This document shows positions 29,701 through 36,100 of a stretch of DNA of 64,000 nt, one piece after another (the first letter of the stretch is position 1; each line of letters opens with the position of its first letter). The notes below the pieces were generated by a model that saw nothing but the letters and a program-made list of their open reading frames with translations, did not search any database and was not told the DNA's origin. The DNA comes from a virus. A program made the translations under genes and the position numbers. The stretch is taken from positions 19,428 to 83,427 of the IMG/VR virus record IMGVR_UViG_3300020442_002364, one strand, 5' to 3'.

Positions 29701-31958
29701 TATCCAGAACCACCATTAGTTACGTTGATAGAAATAACTCTACCATCGATAGTTGTTGTTGCGGCAGCAGGAGTTCCTTCGTATTGCCACTCAACTTGAC
29801 CTAAAGTTATGACTCCAGTCGTGTGTGTTGGATATACATCGGGAGAAGTCAATCCAGAGGTAAGTGCTCGGTATCTATTACCATTCCATTTTACTCTTGT
29901 TCCAATAGAGTATGTTGCATCGAGTTCATAGTCGCTTTCAAATTCAACGATAGGTGGGTTTGCTAAATCAAATCCATCTCCGCCAGAAACTGTCTCGATA
30001 CTAAGAATTCCACCAAATCTTTTCTTATCTTCAGACTTATATGTGAAAAATGGAACTCCGTTAACACCAATAGCAACTTGACCAACAGGAGTGTCTTGCT
30101 TTGTACTTTTTACCTGTGGATCCAGTGGAATACGTTTTAGATATCTTTGATTACCAGGATCTAAATCGGTATTTGCAAAAGGACCAATTTTGTAACTAGG
30201 AATACCACAGGAAGCTACAATAGCGTCATCACTACTCTTATATGTGTTTTGAACATCTGAGGTAAAGTCTTGAATGTCCTGTCTAATACTAGAGAAGTCA
30301 CTCTTACCAAAAGAAAACTCTCTAGTAGCAATAAAGTCAACAGTAACACCTTGATTTGGAGTTGATGGGATTGTAATGTTAAATGTCGTAGGAGATCCAA
30401 CACCATCAACAGAAAATTCAGAGTTATAAACGTCTTCTGGGCAATTTAAGATTTTTACAACATCTTCACGGATTAAACCATGCGGATCGGCAGTTGTAAC
30501 AGTTGCGGTTACACTTCCATTTGCATTTGGAGTAGAAAGTGTAATTGATTTTCCTGAAAATGCCTTTCTGACGTTATATACAAAAGAATCCCAAATAGGA
30601 TCAATACTATCAAAACCAGGAGACAGTGGTGTTGTGATTTTACTATCTGGTATGTAATATCTACCACCAGAGTTTAAATTAATACCTCTAGTGCCGCCAA
30701 ACAGAGAAAGTGAAATCTCTGAGTTGTCTACATTAGAAAATCCATATACTTTGAATGCAGAGATAACTGGTTGACCAGCAATATGCTCATTAATGACAGT
30801 ATTATCTCTTGCTCTTGTGCAACCAAGAAATTGGGTTACTGTTTTTTCTGTATACGAAATAATTTCGTCTTCAATACGAATTTTTCCGTTTGTTTCTGGC
30901 CAACCAAGTGTAGAGTCAACAGTAACAATAGTATCTGTTTGAACATTGTTACCAAGACCAAAAGCGAGGGTAGTTTTGTAAGGTGTTACAAATGTTCCTT
31001 CGGAATTATTAGTATCTACGTCAATTTCGTAAATAACACCTTCTTCAGTGAAAACTTCAACAACACTCTTTACATAAATTCTTGCAAAGTTGACTTCTGT
31101 GTCAGTTGGGTCATTTTCTTGCAATAAAACTTGCCCAACAAGCTCCATTGGATTGCCAGAGAGTTTCTGAGCTCTAATAACCTCTCTAGAAACGTAAAAT
31201 GCGTCAGATGGTTTGAAAATTCTGTCTCTTGGATACTTAACTTCCGACTCAACGCCGAAAATCGTTCTCATGATGAATTGGAAAGACCTTGTAGTGCCTT
31301 TAGAGGCATAAAAATCTTTAATTCTCTTTACAATAACGTTCTGATTGACAGTTTCGTAAAAATCCTTTGGATAGTTTGCAAGAAATTGCTCTTTAAACTT
31401 CTCAAGAATATAAAGAGGGAAAATATTGTTAAGATTGGTGACAGTTGCACCAGTGTTATGAGTTTCTGCTGCAGTTTCTTCAAATACGAAGTCTGCCGTA
31501 GAACCTACAGAAGTAACTCCAGAAAAACCTCTTACGCAGTTTTGGAAAGAAGTTGAAATTTTGCCATTGTAGTAGATAATCTCATTTCCAATCTTAATGA
31601 GACCCTCATTTGGAAAATCTCTAGTATTGGTAACGTCAATGCTAGTTGCAGATGCAGTAGCAGTAGAAATAAGATTAGTTTCAGTTACTAAATCAGCATA
31701 CTGGTCAATATTGTAATATTCATCCCAATTTTGGATGATGTCAAGAGAGTTACCCTTTAATTCTTGAGATCCATAGTATTTCTTAACAAAATCTACGAAC
31801 GTAGAATAATCTTCCCTGACAAATTGAGGGAATTGTGCGAATATTCTATCCGAGACTTTTGATTTGGATTCAGGACTAACAACCGAAGGAACTGGTGGTA
31901 CAGTTACCTGAGTTGTGGGTGTAGTCCACGAACTAACTTTCCAAGAAGATGTAGGCAT
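20715..31958 (-). CDS. 7: Giant baseplate wedge protein, gp7 homologue with multiple inserted domains (3747 aa)
   Basis: Its position between gp6 and gp8 is that of T4 gene 7. Two blocks resemble the C-terminal half of T4 gp7 as I recall it: residues about 40-240 (DYSTFVDFVKKYYG; VKRIKDFYASKGTTRSFQFI) and residues about 2385-2420 (NIEDWKSPVKFAAHPAGFKV). Some 2150 residues are inserted between them. Visible modules include repeated FPNEGLIKIGNEIIYYNG-type units, GSGY beta repeats, two carbohydrate-binding-like units (YSIGTRVKWNGNRYRA; YEQGDLVLNGRNVYRA), a YHYH motif at about 1011-1026 (GWAYDGHPIYGPYGF) and, after the second block, three helical repeats of about 95-105 residues. T4 gp7 is 1032 aa, so this protein is more than three times longer. 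It should nucleate the wedge; the inserts may project from the baseplate rim. Confidence 0.85.
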   Translation of the reverse strand: MPTSSWKVSSWTTPTTQVTVPPVPSVVSPESKSKVSDRIFAQFPQFVREDYSTFVDFVKKYYGSQELKGNSLDIIQNWDEYYNIDQYADLVTETNLISTATASATSIDVTNTRDFPNEGLIKIGNEIIYYNGKISTSFQNCVRGFSGVTSVGSTADFVFEETAAETHNTGATVTNLNNIFPLYILEKFKEQFLANYPKDFYETVNQNVIVKRIKDFYASKGTTRSFQFIMRTIFGVESEVKYPRDRIFKPSDAFYVSREVIRAQKLSGNPMELVGQVLLQENDPTDTEVNFARIYVKSVVEVFTEEGVIYEIDVDTNNSEGTFVTPYKTTLAFGLGNNVQTDTIVTVDSTLGWPETNGKIRIEDEIISYTEKTVTQFLGCTRARDNTVINEHIAGQPVISAFKVYGFSNVDNSEISLSLFGGTRGINLNSGGRYYIPDSKITTPLSPGFDSIDPIWDSFVYNVRKAFSGKSITLSTPNANGSVTATVTTADPHGLIREDVVKILNCPEDVYNSEFSVDGVGSPTTFNITIPSTPNQGVTVDFIATREFSFGKSDFSSIRQDIQDFTSDVQNTYKSSDDAIVASCGIPSYKIGPFANTDLDPGNQRYLKRIPLDPQVKSTKQDTPVGQVAIGVNGVPFFTYKSEDKKRFGGILSIETVSGGDGFDLANPPIVEFESDYELDATYSIGTRVKWNGNRYRALTSGLTSPDVYPTHTTGVITLGQVEWQYEGTPAAATTTIDGRVISINVTNGGSGYTTEPIISIIGGGTSATDAASATCNITNGAVTSINVTNSGSGYTSIPTINITGGGGSGATGEAVVRGPISAISLTNPGTAYIDPPNVSLVSGNGAVAYPSILNGKIESIIVTFGGERYFGPPDVIIVGDGVGATAFAQVDQNTNIVTNIVVTNKGIGYSSGNTEVFIVYPGEGAKFQTKLTELTYNEAASASELGVNPNSYTPRKTLDYANGGSFEGTNFLIYGGEYGHMFNPVALRFALEDNISDSYAELNPTKHSPILGWAYDGHPIYGPYGFKDSENKNPFNEYKQLSSSYRIKSSRSSLVAGLTDPLGTYIEDYEYVEGLGDLDQYNGRFCVTPEYPNGVYAYFCSIDGVTGRPKFPYFVGPQFYGQANEINWNGNGLQKTFTEDAIRYKGPYINVDALTVKRKQLKDIEFFFLALEDTTTIITLETGEFFQYDEDGIGYFAYYPLVKGTQADSLFVSSTNKYSSSGVDQYLIEGAGQGYKVNDRLSFDEENTGGSGLSAVISSVTGVPINTLSFAVDNDDKSTVTINTTENHYVKVGDLVTPSVTDNTFSKDITVQVYNNDYYFKYFDLQSAKLMSTWVTATAYEQGDLVLNGRNVYRAKAAGTSGATIPSHTTGTVIDGVGGVEWTFQRVRTDGNLYQGGWSSITGGSNYLNGTYTDVPLTTNGNGVNGKATIVVSGGAVTSVTITQSGVGYEIGDTISALNLNLGNNLTPSAGAGFSITLTEVEKELVIHSSSAHYLNVGDTVRLTGITPSAYDKVDYSVVRVDSNRRAAVKRNFGTVATANVTSALTYVKEAKYQFINGHRYKFDVSHSSHTGKRLSFTKDGDNTDIFSYKNIFAVENDVITGEQESITIEVKDLASIFYYFDINSTTSGSGSYFNVINDPVIGTNTVTAVTDQSISYEVNIEPEVGYSGTGNGVSYITNSIYAKGGIGAITIGDPGRNYSSLPALTGSSRSGFGATAISTIAGELSSTSITNKGSGYNGSALPTAVVTMPDFIDLTLTSVLGDFFPGEIVTSQQVIGNQTARGKVISWTPDTSTLRVEPLKNTVTGAANKGYIMYTSGNANTNKVYSSASSASISAISGTQATVASVVPTTGPNAGSLESLTITGVGSNYRQPPSIILDDPYYGSVSSVSITSQNTSANFTAGTYTGVTQKSVAPTGGTNVEFTVIIDAVTQDVSSVTVTAGGGTYVLGDIITISGAQITGGADGADDFTVTVTGLNHANPATVITKINASIDSVTITNSGSGYLSSPDVEVSGGNGINVILNAELANQGVTNISIENGGSQFETAPVINIVQKTGDGASILLKSSDLGEIVKIGGDNITYNYSHDRTLKPELNTTYNLQLIRTQEINYLQVINGGSSFVSKPEIVLENSSGSAFQLNPIIQNEVIQEVEVINPGRGFLSAPVVKAKVSHNFVALTSNSTINFPYDTKISTGTAVTLKEVFGILPQPLATGVTYYAIEDTIANGLANNQIRLATSLANANAGTSISFTSQPILGNNGLATFVLETTDLGDNIKAFMKPANFAIGEVIYQGASSSSFTARGLVKNWDSKGRVVSVEIFEGEFKVGEPVFGDQTAAFGQIHAFDRADATFEVSPISISGNKWERTTGFLDINEQRLYDSNRFQEFSYEISSSVNIEDWKSPVKFAAHPAGFKVFGSQLIDTSVFKDFRPMPTRDYLTTDLFNWWIPGQPPNTLRTTNGITLVTPKPSAENTGKLSTIANFALGKPDYTAAVPTEVLLFGRQLLDIQKILTCVVSKVDSVNSRSVAFNPTSSSIVNTTSNQITLTNHGLVANQRVVYDAGGDRFLDARDLIIANIDYIVEETIGWLEATYPSLTNGQLPDYDRSVCARDTRLVIAAWANDLRYGGNAFTVAAANSYIGTTVLVADRYGDARNLLRANKEFIAEEAVGRMLADPANSSFAVPGGSQNCIDDVIDIVEVIAYNTAYGGNSEVYDAANLYVSGAHVAGEENQTVQVFNIALELCEDVIQNYPITAAHTSRTQYTDPSISIDPLGYVADRNGDAYNLLQSNKTFIANEAVEQYLIANPSFTVPTGSQNCVDDVIDVINEVSKNVASGGNNYTYDAANYYVGTSHVDGEETETVAIMNLARDMCRQAINNETITIQGSHGLTQTIDNTITVDPGGCAAIKSTIDTLFAIVTTAVTTDSMSHATRTTGGGYINSCQNVVSAMTTLFGILTQAVGTTGSPGNLTGVTRTTPTNSILHIGGEEAETIAAYNYARDLALLAINNSLPTGTYTSIQPNTDLTVTVDPNACANVQSTITTLAQILTQAIDNPATIPNVDQGNYPNLRTGTPIGGLSADSAYYVDVVDANTIRLLDAPSGSIVGLTALGTGSSHQLQLTVDGINNKFKLRVDNSDISTFLNKTAAKSQLMVMINGIVQNPAGYSFTGDVITFAEAPLEGSDILIMYFDRASYSNAFTLDTFGDGIKDFNTTDGLIAGAGYTDGVYTAEPLINKRGTGSGATANISVVGGSVVSISINAAGSGYSNDGIVTATLAGTPTQEFQVEINDVTFDGVDTTFTAQVSGVNYSLPASDNFLLFLNSTLQIKGTNESYTYTGSNITFNEAPLGNMDFYCFYFGQLNLLDDISPFADSSSTIFIITENTSPFSIESDDPNTDPSGNLLIFINGVYQEPGVAYNLNGSQLEFTEAPRSGSNIVMYAYLGSSDDVLIEDTYNSLDPDDIVQIASEGSDRILASVSSSTTIDTYEYTGLRPTEAEFSAFVSNGRVVSISIINPGRNFEVAPILVFTGGGGQGAFAETTISPNTGEVTGVINLRSGSGYVTTPNVIPCHPVSIERAQRDRIISNATPLANTYLSASINATATTITAENVYWNSSQSIGFPDEGEILIKVWNGSAWVVERILYGSRDVSANTFTVATNGRGFNGTGPSTGVGLANTIVTGTYSSSGTACTVTTSGAHNLSTGMEIYLKHTSGTGFDGSYKVTFISSTEFSVEYPFARTTSGNISLLPEIRLRSL

Positions 31959-31966
31959 TCTCGACT

Positions 31967-33817
31967 TTAATTATAACTGGACTCTAAAGTAACTCCAGTT
32001 CCAGAAATATTGGAACCGCTGCTGATAACGTCTTCAACAACGTTAACCACAGTATTATCTATGCCAATTGTCAGATAGGTTTCTCTGAGAGAAATCAGGT
32101 CATTTGACTTTGGAACAGCATTGATACGGATTTGGTTTATTTGATATGGAGTGTCTCTAATAATTACATCATTAATTACTACTTCACCTAACATGTAGTC
32201 AACAGAACCCCATAAACCATCGATGAACTCTTTTTCTCCAGTGTCTTTAACATAGAAGAGTTGAAGAGATCCTTTACCATCATCTTGTAGATAATATGTA
32301 TTGACCTGATCACCAGCAATGTTGAATCCTGTTGTGGTTACTGACGGTCTGTCAGTAGAAGAGAAGATAGAGTTTCCATAACATACCTTATAGTTCACTC
32401 TTGCGTTCAATGTAACAGGAACATTCTTTCTCATCAGAATCTTAGTGATGTTTGATGTGAATGAAGGATCGGAATCATCAATGATCTTTTGTAGTTTGGA
32501 ATACTTGAATTTTCCACCAAACTTATTAAATTCAGAACCAGAGTTTAAAATATTAAACGCAGCAATAACAATGTTCTTTAGTTCCGATTGAGTTCTACGA
32601 GTTAAGTTAGGATTGAAGTATACGAAACTTGTAATGTCGATGTAGAGAACAGATGGGTCAATAATTTTTGGTTCTACTGCAGCAACAGAGTATTCTCTAA
32701 GTTTTTTGAGAATATTATTTTTCTCCGCAAGAGAAAGTTTATCTGCATTCTTAGGTTTGATCGCTAAGAATACTTTTCCATACTCAGGGGGATCTGCTTC
32801 TTCACCACCGTAAGCGGAGATAGATTGAATGTTTGGATAGATCTGTGGCAGTAAGACTTCATAGTCTCTAGTTGAGACTGCTCTACCAAAGGAGGAATAG
32901 AATTTAGGAGCAGAGAACTTAATTGACTCCGTAGATTCTTGAACCGCACCTCCATCTGGATTTTGTACCAGAGTTGTGGTAATTCCAGTTGTGATTGTAT
33001 TGCTGTTGTTATCTCTAACTGTACCAATAAAATCAAATGAAGTTAATCCGTTTGCACCTGGACCACTACTGGTAGTGTATGTTACACTAATAACATCTCC
33101 ATCTAGTAGTGCTTTACCTAAAACGTTATCACCAAACAATACTTCTGGTCTTCCATACTCAGACTCTTCTAAGAAGTAAACTTTAGTACCACTATCAATC
33201 TTAGTAATATCTGTCGCCTTGAGGTAAGACTCTGTAACTGTTCCGCTAGTTACCTCAACTTTAAGAGTTGTAGTATCAACAGTCTCATTAGTGAGAATGA
33301 ATCTTTGTCTTTCACTAGTGTCTCTAACAAAAGTATCAGTTAGGAATACACCTTCATACAAGTTGAGATTGCTAAACGTTGCAACTCCAGTTAAACTGTC
33401 TACAGATATACTTTGATCTGAGTCTGTAGAGAATACAAAGTTATCGTTATCTGGTCCAGTAAAGTTTAGTACAATACCTCTTGCAAGAGTTACTGTTCTA
33501 GGGTATGGAAATGTAGTCTGAACTGCAATGTTGACTGGCATCGATGCTGATCGGGCACTCTTAGGAGTGTATCCAATCATTCTTGCAAGTTTTACAACGT
33601 TCTCTCTAAGAACTGCAGTCTCAAGAAAGTTTTCATTTACAATCAAGTTGGCGTTCATCGCCGTATAATACGTATTATACGCAAGAACATCCAAAAGAAC
33701 AGTCAAAGACGATCCTTCAAAGTCATAATCCGAAAACTCAGATTGACCTTTTAGGTAATTTTTGATCTGTAACTTAATCTCGTTATATTCTAACGAGTTT
33801 ACCTGATTAAATGCCAT
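31967..33817 (-). CDS. 6: Baseplate wedge subunit gp6 (616 aa)
   Basis: The N-terminus (YNEIKLQIKNYLKGQSEFSD; LTVLLDVLAYNTYYTAMNAN; FLETAVLRENVVKLARMIGY) is diagnostic of the T4 gp6 / baseplate J-like family. These proteins dimerise into the ring that holds the wedges together around the hub. The C-terminal half contains PKNADKLSLAEKNNILKKLR and DISSFVYFNPN-like strands of the same family. The length is close to T4 gp6 (660 aa). The gene starts at the last base of gp25 (1-nt overlap) and ends 8 nt before the gp7 homologue starts, so gp25-gp6-gp7 form one late operon. Confidence 0.95.
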   Translation of the reverse strand: MAFNQVNSLEYNEIKLQIKNYLKGQSEFSDYDFEGSSLTVLLDVLAYNTYYTAMNANLIVNENFLETAVLRENVVKLARMIGYTPKSARSASMPVNIAVQTTFPYPRTVTLARGIVLNFTGPDNDNFVFSTDSDQSISVDSLTGVATFSNLNLYEGVFLTDTFVRDTSERQRFILTNETVDTTTLKVEVTSGTVTESYLKATDITKIDSGTKVYFLEESEYGRPEVLFGDNVLGKALLDGDVISVTYTTSSGPGANGLTSFDFIGTVRDNNSNTITTGITTTLVQNPDGGAVQESTESIKFSAPKFYSSFGRAVSTRDYEVLLPQIYPNIQSISAYGGEEADPPEYGKVFLAIKPKNADKLSLAEKNNILKKLREYSVAAVEPKIIDPSVLYIDITSFVYFNPNLTRRTQSELKNIVIAAFNILNSGSEFNKFGGKFKYSKLQKIIDDSDPSFTSNITKILMRKNVPVTLNARVNYKVCYGNSIFSSTDRPSVTTTGFNIAGDQVNTYYLQDDGKGSLQLFYVKDTGEKEFIDGLWGSVDYMLGEVVINDVIIRDTPYQINQIRINAVPKSNDLISLRETYLTIGIDNTVVNVVEDVISSGSNISGTGVTLESSYN

Positions 33818-34206
33818 TATGGTTTAAATACTAAATCTAGATTGTCAATCTTAGGTTGAGAACCTAATATGATATAACTAATTTTTGCTTGCATGTCATT
33901 GCCAGTTTCATCGAAGATAACTGCAACATCATAACAAGTCACTCTAGGTTCGTAAGAGTTGATGGAATCTTGGATGTTACTCTCTAGTTCAGAGGCGAGT
34001 GTATCCGTATAATTCTCAAAAAGTTGTCTAATTATGTTTCCACCAAACTGAGGTAAAAAAGGCTTCTCGAAAAAATTGTACCTAACGATGTTTTTTACTG
34101 ACTCTCTAATCGCTTTCTCATTTTTTAGAGTCAATACATCCTTAGTTACAGGGTTTTTTTCAAATGTTAAACTAAAATCCTTGAAAGATTTTGAAACAAA
34201 CGCCAT
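33817..34206 (-). CDS. 25: Baseplate wedge subunit gp25 (129 aa)
   Basis: gp25 is a conserved sheath-platform protein of contractile injection systems. Its EPR motif is present at NSYEPRVTCYDV. The N-terminal FKDFSLTFEKNPVTKDVL and AIRESVKNIVRYNFFEKPF segments match the family, and the length is close to T4 gp25 (132 aa). It starts the gp25-gp6-gp7 run, with a GATAAATA late promoter 21 nt before the ATG. gp6 is coupled to its stop codon by a 1-nt overlap. Confidence 0.95.
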   Translation of the reverse strand: MAFVSKSFKDFSLTFEKNPVTKDVLTLKNEKAIRESVKNIVRYNFFEKPFLPQFGGNIIRQLFENYTDTLASELESNIQDSINSYEPRVTCYDVAVIFDETGNDMQAKISYIILGSQPKIDNLDLVFKP

Positions 34207-34227
34207 TTTTACAGTTCGACCATGATT

Positions 34228-34235
34228 TATTTATC
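34228..34235 (-). promoter_or_regulatory. Late promoter GATAAATA (gp25-gp6-gp7)
   Basis: Minus-strand TGATAAATAAAT lies 21 nt upstream of the gp25 ATG in the short gap after the 56-aa gene. It fits a T4 late promoter driving the wedge operon. Confidence 0.7.
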
Positions 34236-34248
34236 AGGGTTTCAAAAA

Positions 34249-34419
34249 TTAATCGCGCAAACGCTCAACATAGTCGTCAAATCCGTTTTTAACGTCTTTT
34301 GAAGGCGCATTTTTCACTTTTTTTGCTCTATTAAGGTATTTGTCGGACCTTGGGTCAGTAATTAGAGTCATTCCAGACTCCATAAAGTCCTTTCCTAAGT
34401 CTGTTCGATGATTGCCCAT
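34249..34419 (-). CDS. Small charged protein (56 aa)
   Basis: The frame runs MGNHRTDLGKDFMESGMTLI to VERLRD and is hydrophilic with no recognised family. A perfect Shine-Dalgarno (AGGAGG) ends 9 nt before the ATG, which strongly supports translation. The same bases form the 3' arm of a hairpin followed by T7, so the ribosome site is embedded in a terminator-like structure. It lies directly before gp25 in the late region. Confidence 0.65.
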   Translation of the reverse strand: MGNHRTDLGKDFMESGMTLITDPRSDKYLNRAKKVKNAPSKDVKNGFDDYVERLRD

Positions 34420-34420
34420 T

Positions 34421-34465
34421 AAAAAAACCTCCTAAAAGTCCATTTTAGAACTTTTAAAGAGGTTT
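34421..34465 (-). terminator. Terminator-like hairpin overlapping a ribosome binding site
   Basis: On the minus strand, arm AAACCTCTTTAAAAG pairs with CTTTTAGGAGGTTT (about 14 bp, one bulge) across a 12-nt loop, followed by a run of T (seven in total, three of them in the stem). This has the form of an intrinsic terminator after the 48-aa gene. The AGGAGG inside the 3' arm is the Shine-Dalgarno of the next gene (start 34419), so folding would also block its translation. Confidence 0.65.
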
Positions 34466-34480
34466 CCATCTCTCATTTAT

Positions 34481-34627
34481 TTATTTACCTTGACCGCGAT
34501 ACGCTTTTTTCGCCTTATTACGCGAAGTGGCGGCGTATTTTGTGTTTTTAGACGATCCCTGACGAGTCAATTTGGGTTTTGCAGGTACATAACCATCTTT
34601 TACGAGACCAGTTTTCGCTTTTGCCAT
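34481..34627 (-). CDS. Small lysine-rich basic protein (48 aa)
   Basis: The frame runs MAKAKTGLVKDGYVPAKPKL to KKAYRGQGK, is very rich in Lys and Arg and has no hydrophobic core. It may bind nucleic acid or be an internal or assembly protein. I recall similar short basic proteins in other cyanomyoviruses at this position, but no function is known. It lies between the PAAR gene and the terminator-like hairpin. Confidence 0.6.
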   Translation of the reverse strand: MAKAKTGLVKDGYVPAKPKLTRQGSSKNTKYAATSRNKAKKAYRGQGK

Positions 34628-34681
34628 TGAAATTTAGCGGTTTACCCGTAAATCCTAGTAGTACCAAGCGTTTTTGTCAAG

Positions 34682-34996
34682 TCATCCGCCGATGTAAACC
34701 TTTTTTGCGCCTGCTGATAGACCATTGTTGCCCACTGAGTCACCACAATTGACATTAGAACCCAATCTTCCGCATTTTATATTGTTTACATAGACAGAAT
34801 TGCTGCCATCGGAGATACCTCGTGCTCCTCCTGCGTGTGTTGTCTGTCCACAAGTGTGTGCAGCGTACTGATCACCTACTCTACCGACTTGCATATTGCC
34901 TGCATAGACGTTTGGAGACCCTTGTGTGAGGTTTGTTGGGGGAAAACACCCATGTCCAGTGGATAAACCACCTTTAACTGCTGGAGTTGTTGCCAT
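34682..34996 (-). CDS. PAAR-repeat spike tip protein (104 aa)
   Basis: PAAR proteins cap the central spike of contractile tails with a sharp, metal-stabilised cone (T4 gp5.4 role). The glycine/histidine/cysteine pattern supports this: STGHGCFPPTNLTQGS, VGRVGDQYAAHTCG, THAGGARG, VYVNNIKCGRLG and the ending AKKVYIGG. The length of about 100 residues is typical for a stand-alone PAAR protein. The start codon overlaps the stop of the upstream 214-aa gene by 1 nt. The neighbours are baseplate genes. Confidence 0.9.
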   Translation of the reverse strand: MATTPAVKGGLSTGHGCFPPTNLTQGSPNVYAGNMQVGRVGDQYAAHTCGQTTHAGGARGISDGSNSVYVNNIKCGRLGSNVNCGDSVGNNGLSAGAKKVYIGG

Positions 34997-35640
34997 TATG
35001 TTCCGTATCTAATTTTGTTAGCGAGGATATCTTGCAATTTATCGCGTCCAAGATCCCAATTATTAAGAATCGTATGATTTGTGGATATTGTTTGAGTGAA
35101 AGGGACACCCAGACACAGTAGATTCAACGTATATGTATATGTTACAACTATAGATGCCCTAGTATCTGGTTTATATCTTATCAAAGTGTCACATGGGTTT
35201 GGAATCTCCAACTCATACTGACCACCACTACCATCTGGGTCAGCTACGTTGTTCTTATTAATGTTGTATATACGCCCTGCAGGATCGCTTATACTGCTCT
35301 GTAACTCAATGACGGGGGTATGACTAGGATTACCTGTTGTATCGTCCCTGTACTCCCATTCACGCTGATCAAAGTAAGTCTCATTGAACACTCCACTGAT
35401 ACTCAATGTAAGACTTGTACTAGGAGTTGCACTAGGAGTATACGTTAAGTTACCAATAGGCAGACCTGGATCCAGTCCAGGTTGAAAATTAGTAATTAAC
35501 GTTGGAGTTACCGAGGTTAGTGTTACGTTTACAAGGGTTTCAAGATTAACACCATTACACGGTTCCATCACAAGTAGGATAGAATCGCTAAATGGTACAC
35601 CTATGGTAGCATCGTTAAATGGTCTGGATAAACTTGCCAT
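34996..35640 (-). CDS. Baseplate-region structural protein, unknown (214 aa)
   Basis: The protein is beta-rich (MASLSRPFNDATIGVPFSDS; SLTLSISGVFNETYFDQREW; ASIVVTYTYTLNLLCLG), with Ig-like strand patterns and a helical end, RDKLQDILANKIRYGT. No named family is recognised. It is translationally coupled to the PAAR spike-tip gene, which suggests a virion protein of the tail tip or a partner of PAAR. It is not gp53 by sequence. Confidence 0.75.
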   Translation of the reverse strand: MASLSRPFNDATIGVPFSDSILLVMEPCNGVNLETLVNVTLTSVTPTLITNFQPGLDPGLPIGNLTYTPSATPSTSLTLSISGVFNETYFDQREWEYRDDTTGNPSHTPVIELQSSISDPAGRIYNINKNNVADPDGSGGQYELEIPNPCDTLIRYKPDTRASIVVTYTYTLNLLCLGVPFTQTISTNHTILNNWDLGRDKLQDILANKIRYGT

Positions 35641-35674
35641 AACTTAGAGACAACGCGGGGGTTACGCGATTTTT

Positions 35675-35872
35675 TTACCCTCCAAGAGTATTTAATCGAT
35701 CTTCATGGTCACAAACAATATCTACCAGTTTTTCATATTCATTTGAACCAGGACGCCTCATCATCATCTTAGATTCGTTCACACGTTTCTCTAAGGCATT
35801 CACACGCGCCCATAGAAGCTCTAACTCAGCATCATATCTGAGTCTTGCATTGTTTTCAGACGGAATACTCAT
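35675..35872 (-). CDS. Small coiled-coil protein (65 aa)
   Basis: Helical heptads are visible at LRYDAELELLWARVNALEKR, then an Arg-rich turn (MMMRRPGS) and a second helix (YEKLVDIVCDHEDRLNTLGG). I prefer the ATG at 35872, which begins MSIPSENNAR; a longer start at 35890 is possible. The gene overlaps the end of the 69-aa gene by 17 nt. The role is unknown. The position before the tail-tip operon suggests a small tail or assembly protein. Confidence 0.65.
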   Translation of the reverse strand: MSIPSENNARLRYDAELELLWARVNALEKRVNESKMMMRRPGSNEYEKLVDIVCDHEDRLNTLGG

Positions 35873-36065
35873 ACTTTTCTTTTCCAACAAATTGCTCCTC
35901 TAAGTTGTAGTTCATAATCCAGTTCTCAGTTACCACATAGTAACCACTGATGTTTTCGCCATCACACTGGAAACCATAGGTCCTCACTTTCTCACACACT
36001 CCGTCAATGCAGAACTTCTTGTCACTGTGAAGGTATGAGTGATACCTTTCGTCCAGATTAATCAT
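35856..36065 (-). CDS. Unknown small protein (69 aa)
   Basis: The product (MINLDERYHSYLHSDKKFCI to EKYEYSV) is mixed alpha/beta with three Cys and no recognised domain. A TATAAT box lies 22 nt before the ATG, the same arrangement as many small accessory genes further upstream, so it may begin its own early transcript. It separates the 2OG-oxygenase/PPTase pair from the tail-tip genes. Confidence 0.65.
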   Translation of the reverse strand: MINLDERYHSYLHSDKKFCIDGVCEKVRTYGFQCDGENISGYYVVTENWIMNYNLEEQFVGKEKYEYSV

Positions 36066-36087
36066 GGCAGTTTTGTCTCTTAATATA

Positions 36088-36093
36088 ATTATA
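36088..36093 (-). promoter_or_regulatory. TATAAT -10 box
   Basis: Minus-strand GCTATAATTATATTAAG is a host-sigma70-type -10 element, 22 nt upstream of the ATG at 36065. No clear -35 box is visible. Confidence 0.5.
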
Positions 36094-36100
36094 GCAGAAA

